This document shows, in pieces, positions 1 to 5,359 of a stretch of DNA of 6,734 nucleotides. The position numbers and the translations under genes are program-made. The DNA is from Nitrolancea sp040255925 (GTDB lineage: Bacteria; Chloroflexota; Chloroflexia; Thermomicrobiales; Thermomicrobiaceae). The notes beneath the pieces were generated by a model that had not been told where the DNA came from, ran no database searches, and was given only the letters and a program-made list of their open reading frames with translations. The first letter of the stretch is position 1. Every line of letters starts with the position of its first letter. Where the stretch lies: positions 1 to 6,734 of the forward strand of contig JBDZVX010000129.1 in assembly GCA_040255925.1 (NCBI GenBank), given 5' to 3'.

Positions 1-83
1 ACCGGTGCCGCCGATGTACCGACGACACCGAGGAGGCTACCGAGCATCGCGACAATCAGCATGGCATAGAGCGAGCGGCGCAC
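1..83 (-). CDS. N-terminus of a secreted protein (signal peptide), cut by window edge
   Basis: This is the first 27 codons of a gene running off the left edge. It begins at GTG (83-81), with AAGGGA-type ribosome binding sequence about 7 nt upstream. The translation starts MRRSLYAMLIVAMLG and ends in GTSAAP. It has a basic n-region (RR), a hydrophobic core of about 17 residues, and a small-residue stretch with a plausible signal peptidase I site after TSA or SAA. That is a textbook Sec signal peptide, so the product is probably exported. No other in-frame start lies between GTG and the upstream promoter region. A good sigma70-type promoter sits about 50 bp upstream. The mature protein is outside the window, so no function can be given. 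The alternative, a single-pass membrane anchor, cannot be excluded. Confidence 0.6.
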   Translation of the reverse strand, partial: MRRSLYAMLIVAMLGSLLGVVGTSAAP

Positions 84-132
84 AATCTTTCCCTTCCCAA
101 TTCGAGGTCGCCATCGCGGATGATATATCAAT

Positions 133-162
133 ATGATGAGAAATAATCAATCCAGGTGTCAA
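133..162 (-). promoter_or_regulatory. Sigma70-type promoter for the secreted-protein gene
   Basis: On the minus strand there is a perfect -35 box TTGACA (162-157), an 18-bp spacer, and CATCAT as a -10 box (138-133; 4 of 6 consensus). The predicted transcription start is near 126, giving a leader of about 43 nt before the GTG at 83. The surroundings (115-150) are strikingly AT-rich in a GC-rich window. A perfect 10-bp palindrome, TGATATATCA (121-130), covers the predicted start site and could be an operator. The palindrome's role is inference. Confidence 0.5.
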
Positions 163-249
163 GGAGTTTCGCGCCGGGGAGGTCCCCCAAACTGGCACGG
201 ACAACGTCATTGTTAATCAAATACTTCGCTGACGCCTTCCTCGCCCGGA

Positions 250-1713
250 TCATTGTTCCGCGCGCATAGCTTCCGCGGGAGAAACGATAGCCGCGTCGAA
301 GGAGGCACGCAGATCAGCGAGACCGGTATAGCGATGAATCATGACCGGCGCCAACCGGCTCACGGTCTCCACAGGAACGTCCTCGTCAGAACCTGTTATC
401 TGGAGCAAAGCGCGGGTTGGGACAACGTCGAAAAAGGGCGAAATAGCCCCGAGCGCCGGATGAACGCCACGCGACTCCGTAATATCAACGACGATGAAGC
501 GAGAAAGACGCGCCAACGTCGCAACCGTCCTCGTGAAGTCGCTGCTCCAGGCTGGACCGACGTCCAACGTCAGCGTGAGATACCCTCGCTGGCGCAACTC
601 CTCCCGGATCATCCCGAGCACGGCTTTCCGGTCAGCAATGAAATGGCCCACGACGAGGACAACCTTTGAGGTCATCTCATCGATCGCCGTATCCAGGCCG
701 TTGTAGTTGAGGAACAGGTAGATGAGCTGCGCCACTTCGAGGCGATCCGCCTGGATCACGGGATCGCCGGGGCGGGAGATGACCAGATCGTCCTGGGTCG
801 CTCCGTCCAGCCGCATGTCCCAAGCGGATATCCCATACACCGCGCACCCTGTCAGATCCGCTTTTTCGAAAACCGACTGGATGCACTGGGCGTACCTGAG
901 ATCTGCCTCCCGGAGCGTGGCTTCCCGAAGATTCGACTCATGCATATTCGCTTCCCGGAGGTTCGCCCGGGACAAATTCGATTCGGAAAGATCCGCTCCG
1001 GAGAGATCGACACCATGCAGATCCGCCTCCGACAAATCCGCCCGATGCAGGTTCACCTTTTGGAGCTTCGCGCCTGCCAGGGTCGCTCCAGCAAGATTCG
1101 CCCGTTCCAGGTCCGCTTCCTGAAGCTTGGTGCCAGAGAGATCCGCCGCCTGGAGATTGGCATCCTGGAACTGCGCCCAGTGGAGTTGAACCCCAAAGAG
1201 ATCCGCGTCGTGGAGATCCGCTCCCTGGAGGTTCACCCGCTGAAGTTGGGCGTCCTGAAAATTCGTCTCGCGAAAGGTCGCCCGGCGGAGATCGGCGCCG
1301 TGAAGGTCTGCCCCTTGCAAATCGGTCTTCTGGAGATCCGCACCCGACAGATTCGCCCGGTGAAGGCGTGCTTGCCGCAGATCGGCGAGAAAGAGATCCG
1401 CTCCAGCCAGGTTCACGTCCCGCAGGTCCGCTTCTTGAAATTTCGCCCGCTGGAGGTTTGCCGACCGGAGGTCCGCGCGCTGGAGGTCCGCGCCCTGGAG
1501 ATCGGCCCAATGGAGTTTCGCCTGGAACAGAATGGCGGCATGAAGCCGCGCGCGCTGCAATTTGGCACCAAAAAGATCGGCGCCGGTGAGATCGGCAGCC
1601 CGAAGATCCGCCTCCCGAAGATCAGGGCGAATGCTTGGATTCGATTCCCTCCAGCGATTCCAAGCGGCTCTATCATTTTTAAGGAGATTGAGCTGTTCCT
1701 GATTCGCCATCAT
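250..1713 (-). CDS. Pentapeptide-repeat protein with C-terminal Rossmann/TIR-like domain
   Basis: This 487-residue protein has three parts. The N-terminal cap (residues 8-31) carries W18NRWRESNP, typical of pentapeptide proteins. Residues 30-289 form about 52 A(D/N)LXX pentads. The central hydrophobic residue recurs every fifth position from L32 to L272 without a break (Leu, or Phe at 92, 147, 152, 182, Met at 257), then C277, F282 and L287. This predicts a right-handed quadrilateral beta-helix of about 13 coils. Residues 323-460 form an alpha/beta domain: RLEVAQLIYLFLN helix, strand KVVLVVG (350-356), helix 360-376, strand LTLTLD (379-384), helix DFTRTVATLARLS, strand RFIVVDIT (405-412). I recall this C-terminal domain in many pentapeptide proteins; its activity is unknown to me, and likeness to TIR or deoxyribosyltransferase folds is inference. 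GAGGA abuts the first ATG, so the second (1710) is probably the real start. There is no signal peptide, so it should be cytoplasmic. Confidence 0.92.
   Translation of the reverse strand: MMANQEQLNLLKNDRAAWNRWRESNPSIRPDLREADLRAADLTGADLFGAKLQRARLHAAILFQAKLHWADLQGADLQRADLRSANLQRAKFQEADLRDVNLAGADLFLADLRQARLHRANLSGADLQKTDLQGADLHGADLRRATFRETNFQDAQLQRVNLQGADLHDADLFGVQLHWAQFQDANLQAADLSGTKLQEADLERANLAGATLAGAKLQKVNLHRADLSEADLHGVDLSGADLSESNLSRANLREANMHESNLREATLREADLRYAQCIQSVFEKADLTGCAVYGISAWDMRLDGATQDDLVISRPGDPVIQADRLEVAQLIYLFLNYNGLDTAIDEMTSKVVLVVGHFIADRKAVLGMIREELRQRGYLTLTLDVGPAWSSDFTRTVATLARLSRFIVVDITESRGVHPALGAISPFFDVVPTRALLQITGSDEDVPVETVSRLAPVMIHRYTGLADLRASFDAAIVSPAEAMRAEQ
847..1626 (-). repeat. 15-bp-periodic coding repeat (52 pentapeptide codon units)
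   Basis: This is 780 bp of degenerate 15-bp tandem units encoding the pentapeptide beta-helix. The register has no insertion or deletion. Because the units share codon pattern, the opposite strand is free of stops over 940-1743 and would read as a pseudo-repetitive peptide with recurrent IR pairs. That is a by-product of the repeat and not a gene. The units differ in sequence at most positions, so the array is old and held by selection on the protein, not a recent DNA expansion. Confidence 0.85.
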
Positions 1714-1739
1714 TCCTCACTGCTGTCCCCGTTCGGCGA

Positions 1740-1768
1740 ATGATACTCGCTTGCTTGCCGTCTCGCAC
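1740..1768 (-). promoter_or_regulatory. Weak candidate promoter for the pentapeptide gene
   Basis: TATCAT (1745-1740, minus strand; 5 of 6 to the -10 consensus) lies about 27 bp before the start codons, which would give a leader of roughly 20-24 nt. The matching -35 position (17-bp spacer, GTGCGA) fits poorly at 3 of 6. The rest of the 240-bp gap between this gene and the response regulator (1714-1953) holds only short GC palindromes, such as ACCGGCCGGT at 1798-1807, and no recognisable gene or terminator. Confidence 0.3.
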
Positions 1769-1953
1769 CCGGAGCAGCAGGAGTACAGCGGGTTTCAACC
1801 GGCCGGTACCGCCCGCGGGGGATGGCAACGACGGGATAGCACAAGCCGGTGAATAGCCGCGTGGGAAATCAATACGAATGACAGGAAGATATAGCCCCGA
1901 ACTGACCGGAGTGGGAACGTAAGGGGGCGAGCGATGACCCGATGTGGGCCTCG

Positions 1954-2364
1954 CTAGTCAATCTCCTCAATGCCGTCCGGACCGGCGATGCTCGGTACGA
2001 CCGCATGGCGCATTTGGAGCGCAACATTCGCTGCCAGTGTATCGAGGTCGAACGGCTTACCAAGCAACCCATCCGCCAGCAGGTCGTCGGCATGGCGGCG
2101 CAGGTTGACCCCGGCGGACATAGCGATGATCCGGATGCCCCGGGTCTGCGAATCGTCTTTCAACATCCGGATGGCGTCTTCTCCGGAAAGAACCGGAAGC
2201 GTCAGATCCATCAGGATGACCTGTGGGTGCTCGTCCCGCGCGATCTCGACAGCGCTCTGCCCGTCCGCCGCGTGAAAGGTCTCATACCCCTCATCGATTC
2301 GGAGCACATCATCGAGCAGATATCGGATCGTCGGGTCATCATCCACAATAAGAACGCGAGCCAT
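1954..2364 (-). CDS. Single-domain response regulator (receiver only, CheY/Spo0F-like)
   Basis: This 136-residue protein is one receiver domain with no output domain. The Mg-binding acidic cluster is D8-D9-D10 after strand MARVLIV. The phospho-acceptor is D53 in VILMDLTLP, S83 in IIAMSAG is the Thr/Ser switch, and K103 sits in GKPF. It should take phosphate from a histidine kinase and act by protein-protein contact, or as a phosphorelay intermediate. The usual Tyr/Phe switch residue three before the lysine is Leu here (L100). The last 16 residues (VVPSIAGPDGIEEID) form a short polar tail beyond the fold. A GGAGAGG ribosome binding site lies 4-8 nt before ATG. No kinase is encoded in the window, so this is an orphan regulator. 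Its 223-bp upstream gap holds its own promoter, so it is probably transcribed separately from the phosphoesterase. Confidence 0.93.
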   Translation of the reverse strand: MARVLIVDDDPTIRYLLDDVLRIDEGYETFHAADGQSAVEIARDEHPQVILMDLTLPVLSGEDAIRMLKDDSQTRGIRIIAMSAGVNLRRHADDLLADGLLGKPFDLDTLAANVALQMRHAVVPSIAGPDGIEEID

Positions 2365-2394
2365 AACACCTCTCCAGCGTTCCAGCCGGATAAA

Positions 2395-2426
2395 AATATA
2401 CGGCCACTAACAGTTGGCCGGATCAA
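2395..2426 (-). promoter_or_regulatory. Promoter of the response regulator with a dyad filling a 20-bp spacer
   Basis: On the minus strand there is TTGATC (2426-2421) as -35, then a 20-bp spacer and TATATT (2400-2395; 5 of 6) as -10. The transcription start falls near 2388, about 24 nt before the ATG at 2364. The whole spacer (2401-2420) is an inverted repeat: CGGCCA, 8 nt, TGGCCG. It continues inward as ACT/AGT if one A is bulged. A long spacer occupied by dyad symmetry is the layout of promoters remodelled by MerR-family activators. That a MerR-type factor acts here is inference, and none is encoded in the window. Confidence 0.45.
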
Positions 2427-2587
2427 ACTGAAGTATACCGCCACAAGCCCCGGAAGTCGAACCAAGCGCGGCCCGATTCCGGTCCAAGACCACCCGGACG
2501 GTGCTTTCCGTGCGAGCAGTCTGCCCACCCACCTTCGGGGGATTCATGACATCCATACCCAGTCATCACAGAAGCCGGGATCGCGAA

Positions 2588-3151
2588 CTACCGGAGGGTA
2601 GGGTAGAAGCGGAGCTCTGCTTGGACCGATTCCTGGTCGATGTGGAGCAGGCCGTAAGAGAACCGCGGCTCCCAGCGTTTGTTGGTCGCGGAGCCCGGGT
2701 TGAAGAGGAGAAAGTCATCGATCCAGGTTGAGAGCGGCCGGTGACTGTGCCCGAAGATCCCCAGGTCAACGACCCCGCGGAACTCACGCTCGGCGGCCTG
2801 CCGGGCAGTCAGCCGGTCCACATCATGGCCATGCATCAATCCCGCCGTGAACCGGCCGAAGCGAAAGTAGCGGCGGGATGGCAGGAGCCGCTGGAGCATC
2901 GATTCATCGTTATTCCCGACCACGGCCCGGACCGGCGCAAACGCCTCGAACAATTGGAGTGCCGGCAGCGTATTGATATCGCCCGCGTGGAGGATCAGAT
3001 CGACTTCTCGTAAGCCCTCAATCAACGGGGACGGGAGGTGGAGCGTACGCCCCGAGAGGTGAGTATCGGAGACGACGCCGATGGAAATCGGCACCGGGAA
3101 CTCCTCGAACTCTTCCCGCAGCGGCGCTCGGTTTGGTGTGCTCCGCGGCAT
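2588..3151 (-). CDS. Calcineurin-like metallophosphoesterase, YfcE/MJ0936 type
   Basis: This is a small two-metal phosphodiesterase of the Metallophos_2 class, 187 residues against roughly 165-185 in the family. All signature blocks are present in order: D29-T-H31 (GVVSDTH), H55-A-G-D58, G79-N-N-D82, H107 (LMHGHD) and G134-H135-S-H137. These supply the metal ligands D29, H31, D58, N80, H107, H135 and H137. Characterised relatives hydrolyse phosphodiesters with Mn or similar metals; the natural substrate is usually unknown, and here too. Residues 1-19 are an extra polar, acidic leader not typical of the family. A GTG at 3094 (V20) has GAGGAG exactly 6 nt upstream and would begin MPISIGVVSDTH, the standard family N-terminus. 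The ATG at 3151 has GGAG 8 nt upstream. The GTG start (168 residues) is a serious alternative. The product should be cytosolic. No clear promoter was found just upstream. Confidence 0.93.
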   Translation of the reverse strand: MPRSTPNRAPLREEFEEFPVPISIGVVSDTHLSGRTLHLPSPLIEGLREVDLILHAGDINTLPALQLFEAFAPVRAVVGNNDESMLQRLLPSRRYFRFGRFTAGLMHGHDVDRLTARQAAEREFRGVVDLGIFGHSHRPLSTWIDDFLLFNPGSATNKRWEPRFSYGLLHIDQESVQAELRFYPTLR

Positions 3152-3198
3152 CAGCCCATCTCCACCTCAACAACCTCCACCAACCAGATACCGGATCA

Positions 3199-3219
3199 GC
3201 CGGAGCCATGCGCTCCGGC
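3199..3219. repeat. Perfect 8-bp stem-loop between membrane-protein and phosphoesterase genes
   Basis: GCCGGAGC (3199-3206), a 5-nt loop, then GCTCCGGC (3212-3219). It lies 68 bp past the stop of the membrane-protein gene and 48 bp before the phosphoesterase ATG. No T-run follows on either strand, so a classical intrinsic terminator is not shown. It may attenuate transcription or protect an mRNA end. Confidence 0.4.
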
Positions 3220-3286
3220 GTGTGAAGAGGGCTCGCGTTCCTCACGCCCACGCGGTCACGCGCTACGACCCGGCCAGACCCTACGC

Positions 3287-3631
3287 TCAATCGCGCCTGA
3301 AGACCTGGTAGAGCAGCCCAGTCAGGATGGTGACGGCGATGCTGCCGATCAGTGCGCCCAGCACGGTCATCTCGACGCCAACGCTGAGCTGGGCGGCGAG
3401 GTAGAAGACCACGGCATTGACCACGAACGCGAACAACCCGAGTGTCAGGCAACTCAATGGCAAGGTGATCAACTGCAGCAGCGGCCGGAGCACGGCATTG
3501 AGGAGCCCCAGGATGATGGCGAAGATGACGATCGACTCATTGGTGGCATAGCTCACCTGCTCGGGAAGGACCTGCGCCAGCAACACTAGCACCAGGCCAT
3601 TCGCAACCAGATGGACCAATACCCGAAGCAC
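3287..3631 (-). CDS. Small four-helix membrane protein, phage-holin-4 / YvlD family
   Basis: Taken from GTG at 3631 this is a 114-residue integral membrane protein with about four hydrophobic helices (near residues 5-21, 30-47, 56-80 and 86-108). The stretch LGLLNAVLRPLLQLITLPL followed by LTLGLFAFVVNAVVFYL is characteristic of the family Pfam names phage holin family 4 (PF04020). Most members are chromosomal proteins of unknown role, and nothing here indicates phage lysis. The frame stays open upstream to an ATG at 3826, which would give 179 residues, but that extension runs through the intergenic repeats. It also lies upstream of a promoter (TTGACC, 17 bp, TACCTT preceded by TG) whose start site near 3652 fits the GTG. 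The 114-residue length also matches the family. The ribosome binding site (AAGGG, 11 nt from GTG) is only fair. A TTG at 3619 is a less likely alternative. Confidence 0.85.
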   Translation of the reverse strand: MLRVLVHLVANGLVLVLLAQVLPEQVSYATNESIVIFAIILGLLNAVLRPLLQLITLPLSCLTLGLFAFVVNAVVFYLAAQLSVGVEMTVLGALIGSIAVTILTGLLYQVFRRD

Positions 3632-3658
3632 CCTGTTCTGTTCCCTTCGTTCGGCTGG

Positions 3659-3687
3659 AAGGTAACATACGCCGCCGCAGTGGTCAA
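3659..3687 (-). promoter_or_regulatory. Promoter for the holin-4/YvlD-like gene
   Basis: Minus strand: TTGACC (3687-3682; 5 of 6), 17-bp spacer, TACCTT (3664-3659; 3 of 6) preceded by TG one base upstream, an extended -10. The predicted start near 3652 lies about 21 nt before the GTG at 3631. This arrangement decides the gene's start, because ATGs further out (3698-3703, 3826) would not be on this transcript. One copy of the 26-bp direct repeat (3694-3719) sits 6 bp upstream of the -35 box. Confidence 0.45.
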
Positions 3688-3693
3688 CAGCGG

Positions 3694-3719
3694 GTGCCAT
3701 CATCGCCGGGCCGCGCGGC
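3694..3719. repeat. 26-bp imperfect direct repeat, copy 1
   Basis: It starts GTGCCATCATCGCC and ends in the perfect palindrome GCCGCGCGGC (3710-3719). It matches 22 of 26 positions with copy 2 at 4144-4169. Copy 1 lies immediately upstream of the -35 box of the leftward promoter. Confidence 0.5.
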
Positions 3720-4143
3720 AGGATTTTGCGGGCAGCCTTCACGCGGGCGGTAGCCCGATGGCCGGCAGCGCGCGGCGGTAAACCGGCCGCGCTCACAGCC
3801 CGCAGCCGGCTCAAAGCCGGCTGCACGGGGTTCTATGAGACAACTCCTCGACATTCCGGGCGAACGCGAAGAATCTTCTAATGAGAAGATCCTTCACGTC
3901 GTTCGGGTGAAAATGCCGGTTTTCATCCCAGATGGCGGCATTTGGCCATGACCTTCTCAGGATGACGAAGCGAGGGTGCAGGGTAACAAGGCCGCTCCGT
4001 GCGGGAGGCGAGTTCGTCCGCGCTTCAGCCAGGCTCAGCTGGCTTCGTCCTGTGAGCGCGGCGGCTTCAGCCCCGCGCGGTGGCGGCCAGATGGGATGGT
4101 GGCAACTGCTCAACACCACCCGTGCGACATGCTAACGCACACC

Positions 4144-4169
4144 GTGTCATCATCGCGAGGTCGCGCGGC
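4144..4169. repeat. 26-bp imperfect direct repeat, copy 2
   Basis: It starts GTGTCATCATCGCG and ends GTCGCGCGGC. It matches copy 1 at 22 of 26 positions and ends 13 bp before the TATAAT of the rightward promoter, covering the -35 region, where no -35 consensus is seen. It could be a regulator site or the edge of the repeat composite. Confidence 0.5.
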
Positions 4170-4182
4170 GCCATGGCCGGGG

Positions 4183-4188
4183 TATAAT
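4183..4188 (+). promoter_or_regulatory. Perfect -10 box for the DUF362-upp-protease cluster
   Basis: TATAAT is exact and lies 70 bp before the DUF362 ATG, with a predicted start near 4195 and a leader of about 64 nt. At 16-18 bp spacing the -35 region (such as GTCGCG at 4160-4165) matches consensus at no more than 2-3 of 6 positions, and no extended TG is present. The promoter may therefore need an activator, or another sigma factor may read the upstream part. Confidence 0.5.
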
Positions 4189-4199
4189 AGCGCAGCTAG

Positions 4200-4219
4200 C
4201 CGGCGGGGGATTCCGCCGG
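4200..4219 (+). other. Hairpin at the 5' end of the DUF362 leader RNA
   Basis: CCGGCGG (4200-4206), a 6-nt loop and CCGCCGG (4213-4219) form a perfect 7-bp GC stem about 5 nt after the predicted transcription start and 39 nt before the ATG. It is too far upstream to hide the ribosome binding site. A 5' stabilising hairpin is a reasonable reading. I see no riboswitch signature. Confidence 0.45.
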
Positions 4220-4258
4220 ATCAACGATAGTCCCCAGGGTGAGAAAGGACCGCAGGAC

Positions 4259-5359
4259 ATGAGCTTCCGCCGCGGCCTACGCAGCCCGGCAGGCATCGTG
4301 ATCGCCCTCGGTGCGGCCGGCGTGGTGATCCTCACGCTGCGCGAAGCCGTGCCGGTCGCGCGGATGCTCCTGATCGATCCGGGACCCCTCGTCCCGCCGC
4401 CGGAACCCAAACCGAACGTGTACCGGGACTCCGCGGGCCATGCGCTGATCGCCGCCACCTGCGATCCCGACCCCGGCGCCGGAGTCCGGCGAGTGGTGAA
4501 CCTCCTCGGCGGGCTCACCCCGGTCGATGTTGCCGGACAGCGGGTCGTGATCAAGCCGAACGCGAACTCCGGGATGCCGGCGCCGGCCTCAACCAGTCCC
4601 GAGGTGCTCGAAGCCGTTATCCGGCTGCTCCAGGAACACGATGCGCGGGAGATCATCGTCGGTGAGATGTCGGGCCCGCCCTGGTACGATACCGCCCGCG
4701 AAATGCGGCGCAACGGCCTGCTCGATGTCATCGAACGAACCGGAGCCCGCTTCGTCGACTTCAAGGACGATGCCTGGGTGACCGTTCCGCTTGGTGACCG
4801 GTCCGAGCAGTTCGCGACCGCCTCGATCCCGCGGACCCTCTATGAGGCTGATCGGCTGATCGGCCTCCCAACCATCAAGACCCATTTCCTGGCCGGTTAT
4901 TCCATGAGTATCAAGCTCTGGTTTGGCGGGGTCCACCCGCGCAACCGGGTAGCAACCCACCTCTCGCGACACCGTGACCGGATCCTGGCAGACCTCAATC
5001 TTCCGTTCTGGCCCGATCTCCTGATTCTTGACGGGAGCCGGAGTTTGATCAGCGGCGGGCCCAAGAAAGGAGACGTCGTGCGAACCGATCTGTTCTTCGC
5101 CAGCGGAGATCGGATTGGGCTCGATCTCTGCGGGCTCTCGGTGCTCAAAGGGTTCGAGAAATGGCCGGCGGTGGCCGACCTCGGCGTCTGGGAACAGCCG
5201 CAGATCCAGCGCGCGGCCGAACTGGAGCTCGGCGCGCCGGAGGGAAAGCACCTGGCGCTGGTGACCGATCCAGCCTGCGATCACCGGCCACTCTACCGCG
5301 CCACCGTCCGGCAGATTACGGAGTGGGCCGGGATTCCGGAACGGCGGGCGGACGAATGA
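4259..5359 (+). CDS. DUF362 family protein with N-terminal membrane anchor
   Basis: This 366-residue protein begins with a basic segment (RRGLR) and a hydrophobic helix at residues 11-27, then a Pro-rich linker (41-52). It is probably exported and membrane-tethered; the RRGLR is loosely Tat-like, but the motif is incomplete. Residues 60-310 carry the DUF362 (PF04015) pattern: VVIKPNAN (96-103), a GEMSG loop (135-139), D198 followed by GLPTIKTH (202-209), SIKLWFGGVH (217-226), R237-H238, PDLLILDG (252-259), a GGPKKGD loop (266-272), and SGDRIGLD (282-289). The biochemical function of the family is not established, as far as I know. Many relatives carry 4Fe-4S clusters, but this one has no CxxCxxC motif. 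AAAGGA lies 9 nt before ATG. Its last codons overlap upp by ATGA, which implies translational coupling. Confidence 0.9.
   Translation: MSFRRGLRSPAGIVIALGAAGVVILTLREAVPVARMLLIDPGPLVPPPEPKPNVYRDSAGHALIAATCDPDPGAGVRRVVNLLGGLTPVDVAGQRVVIKPNANSGMPAPASTSPEVLEAVIRLLQEHDAREIIVGEMSGPPWYDTAREMRRNGLLDVIERTGARFVDFKDDAWVTVPLGDRSEQFATASIPRTLYEADRLIGLPTIKTHFLAGYSMSIKLWFGGVHPRNRVATHLSRHRDRILADLNLPFWPDLLILDGSRSLISGGPKKGDVVRTDLFFASGDRIGLDLCGLSVLKGFEKWPAVADLGVWEQPQIQRAAELELGAPEGKHLALVTDPACDHRPLYRATVRQITEWAGIPERRADE

Larger units (their letters stand above)
3632..4258. repeat. Divergent intergenic region rich in direct and inverted repeats
   Basis: This is 627 bp without a credible gene. It contains outward promoters at each end and a middle (about 3740-4075) built of hairpins. 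Perfect stems are GCAGCCGGCT/AGCCGGCTGC (3802-3824), ATCTTCT/AGAAGAT (3873-3890), AAATGCCG/CGGCATTT (3911-3943) and AGCCAG/CTGGCT (4027-4044). CCGCGCTCACAG at 3787-3798 recurs inverted at 4050-4061, each copy followed inward by a GCCGGCT-type hairpin, so the two ends mirror each other. Inside them, CATTCCGGG (3852-3860) faces CATCCTGAG read in reverse (3965-3957). The inner text, with GAAGAATCTTC and AGGATGACGAAGCG, resembles dispersed intergenic repeats I recall from many genomes. A non-coding, REP- or MITE-like composite is the best reading. Confidence 0.6.

Noticed and set aside
171..186. GGGG-AGGT-CCCC inverted repeat after the pentapeptide gene
   Set aside because: A 4-bp stem with no T-run, located 64-80 bp past the stop, is too weak to call a terminator.
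847..1626. Pentapeptide array as a Qnr/MfpA-type gyrase-protecting DNA mimic
   Set aside because: Those proteins are about 180-220 residues with a dimerising C-terminal helix. This one is more than twice as long, ends in an alpha/beta domain, and its helix faces are rich in Arg, Gln and His as well as Asp/Glu, not clearly DNA-like.
940..1743. Open frame of 267 codons on the plus strand, itself repetitive (recurring IR every few residues)
   Set aside because: It lies antisense to the pentapeptide array and is open only because the 15-bp coding period lacks reverse-strand stops. It has no ribosome binding site or recognisable protein features.
1942..2601. Open frame of 219 codons on the plus strand
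   Set aside because: It lies opposite the response regulator, whose catalytic residues are all in place on the minus strand. The peptide shows no domain.
3038..3589. Open frame of 183 codons on the plus strand, polar and Gln/Asp-rich
   Set aside because: It spans the antisense of two well-supported genes and their intergenic gap, with composition typical of a reverse-strand shadow.
3287..3631. Phage lysis holin and a prophage remnant
   Set aside because: The family name is historical. No endolysin, structural or integrase gene is nearby, and the neighbours are ordinary chromosomal genes.
3811..4230. Several small open frames in the divergent intergenic region (such as 3811-4119 minus and 3932-4135 plus)
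   Set aside because: They run through the hairpin-rich repeats, have no convincing ribosome sites and show no domain. The sequence is better explained as non-coding repeat.
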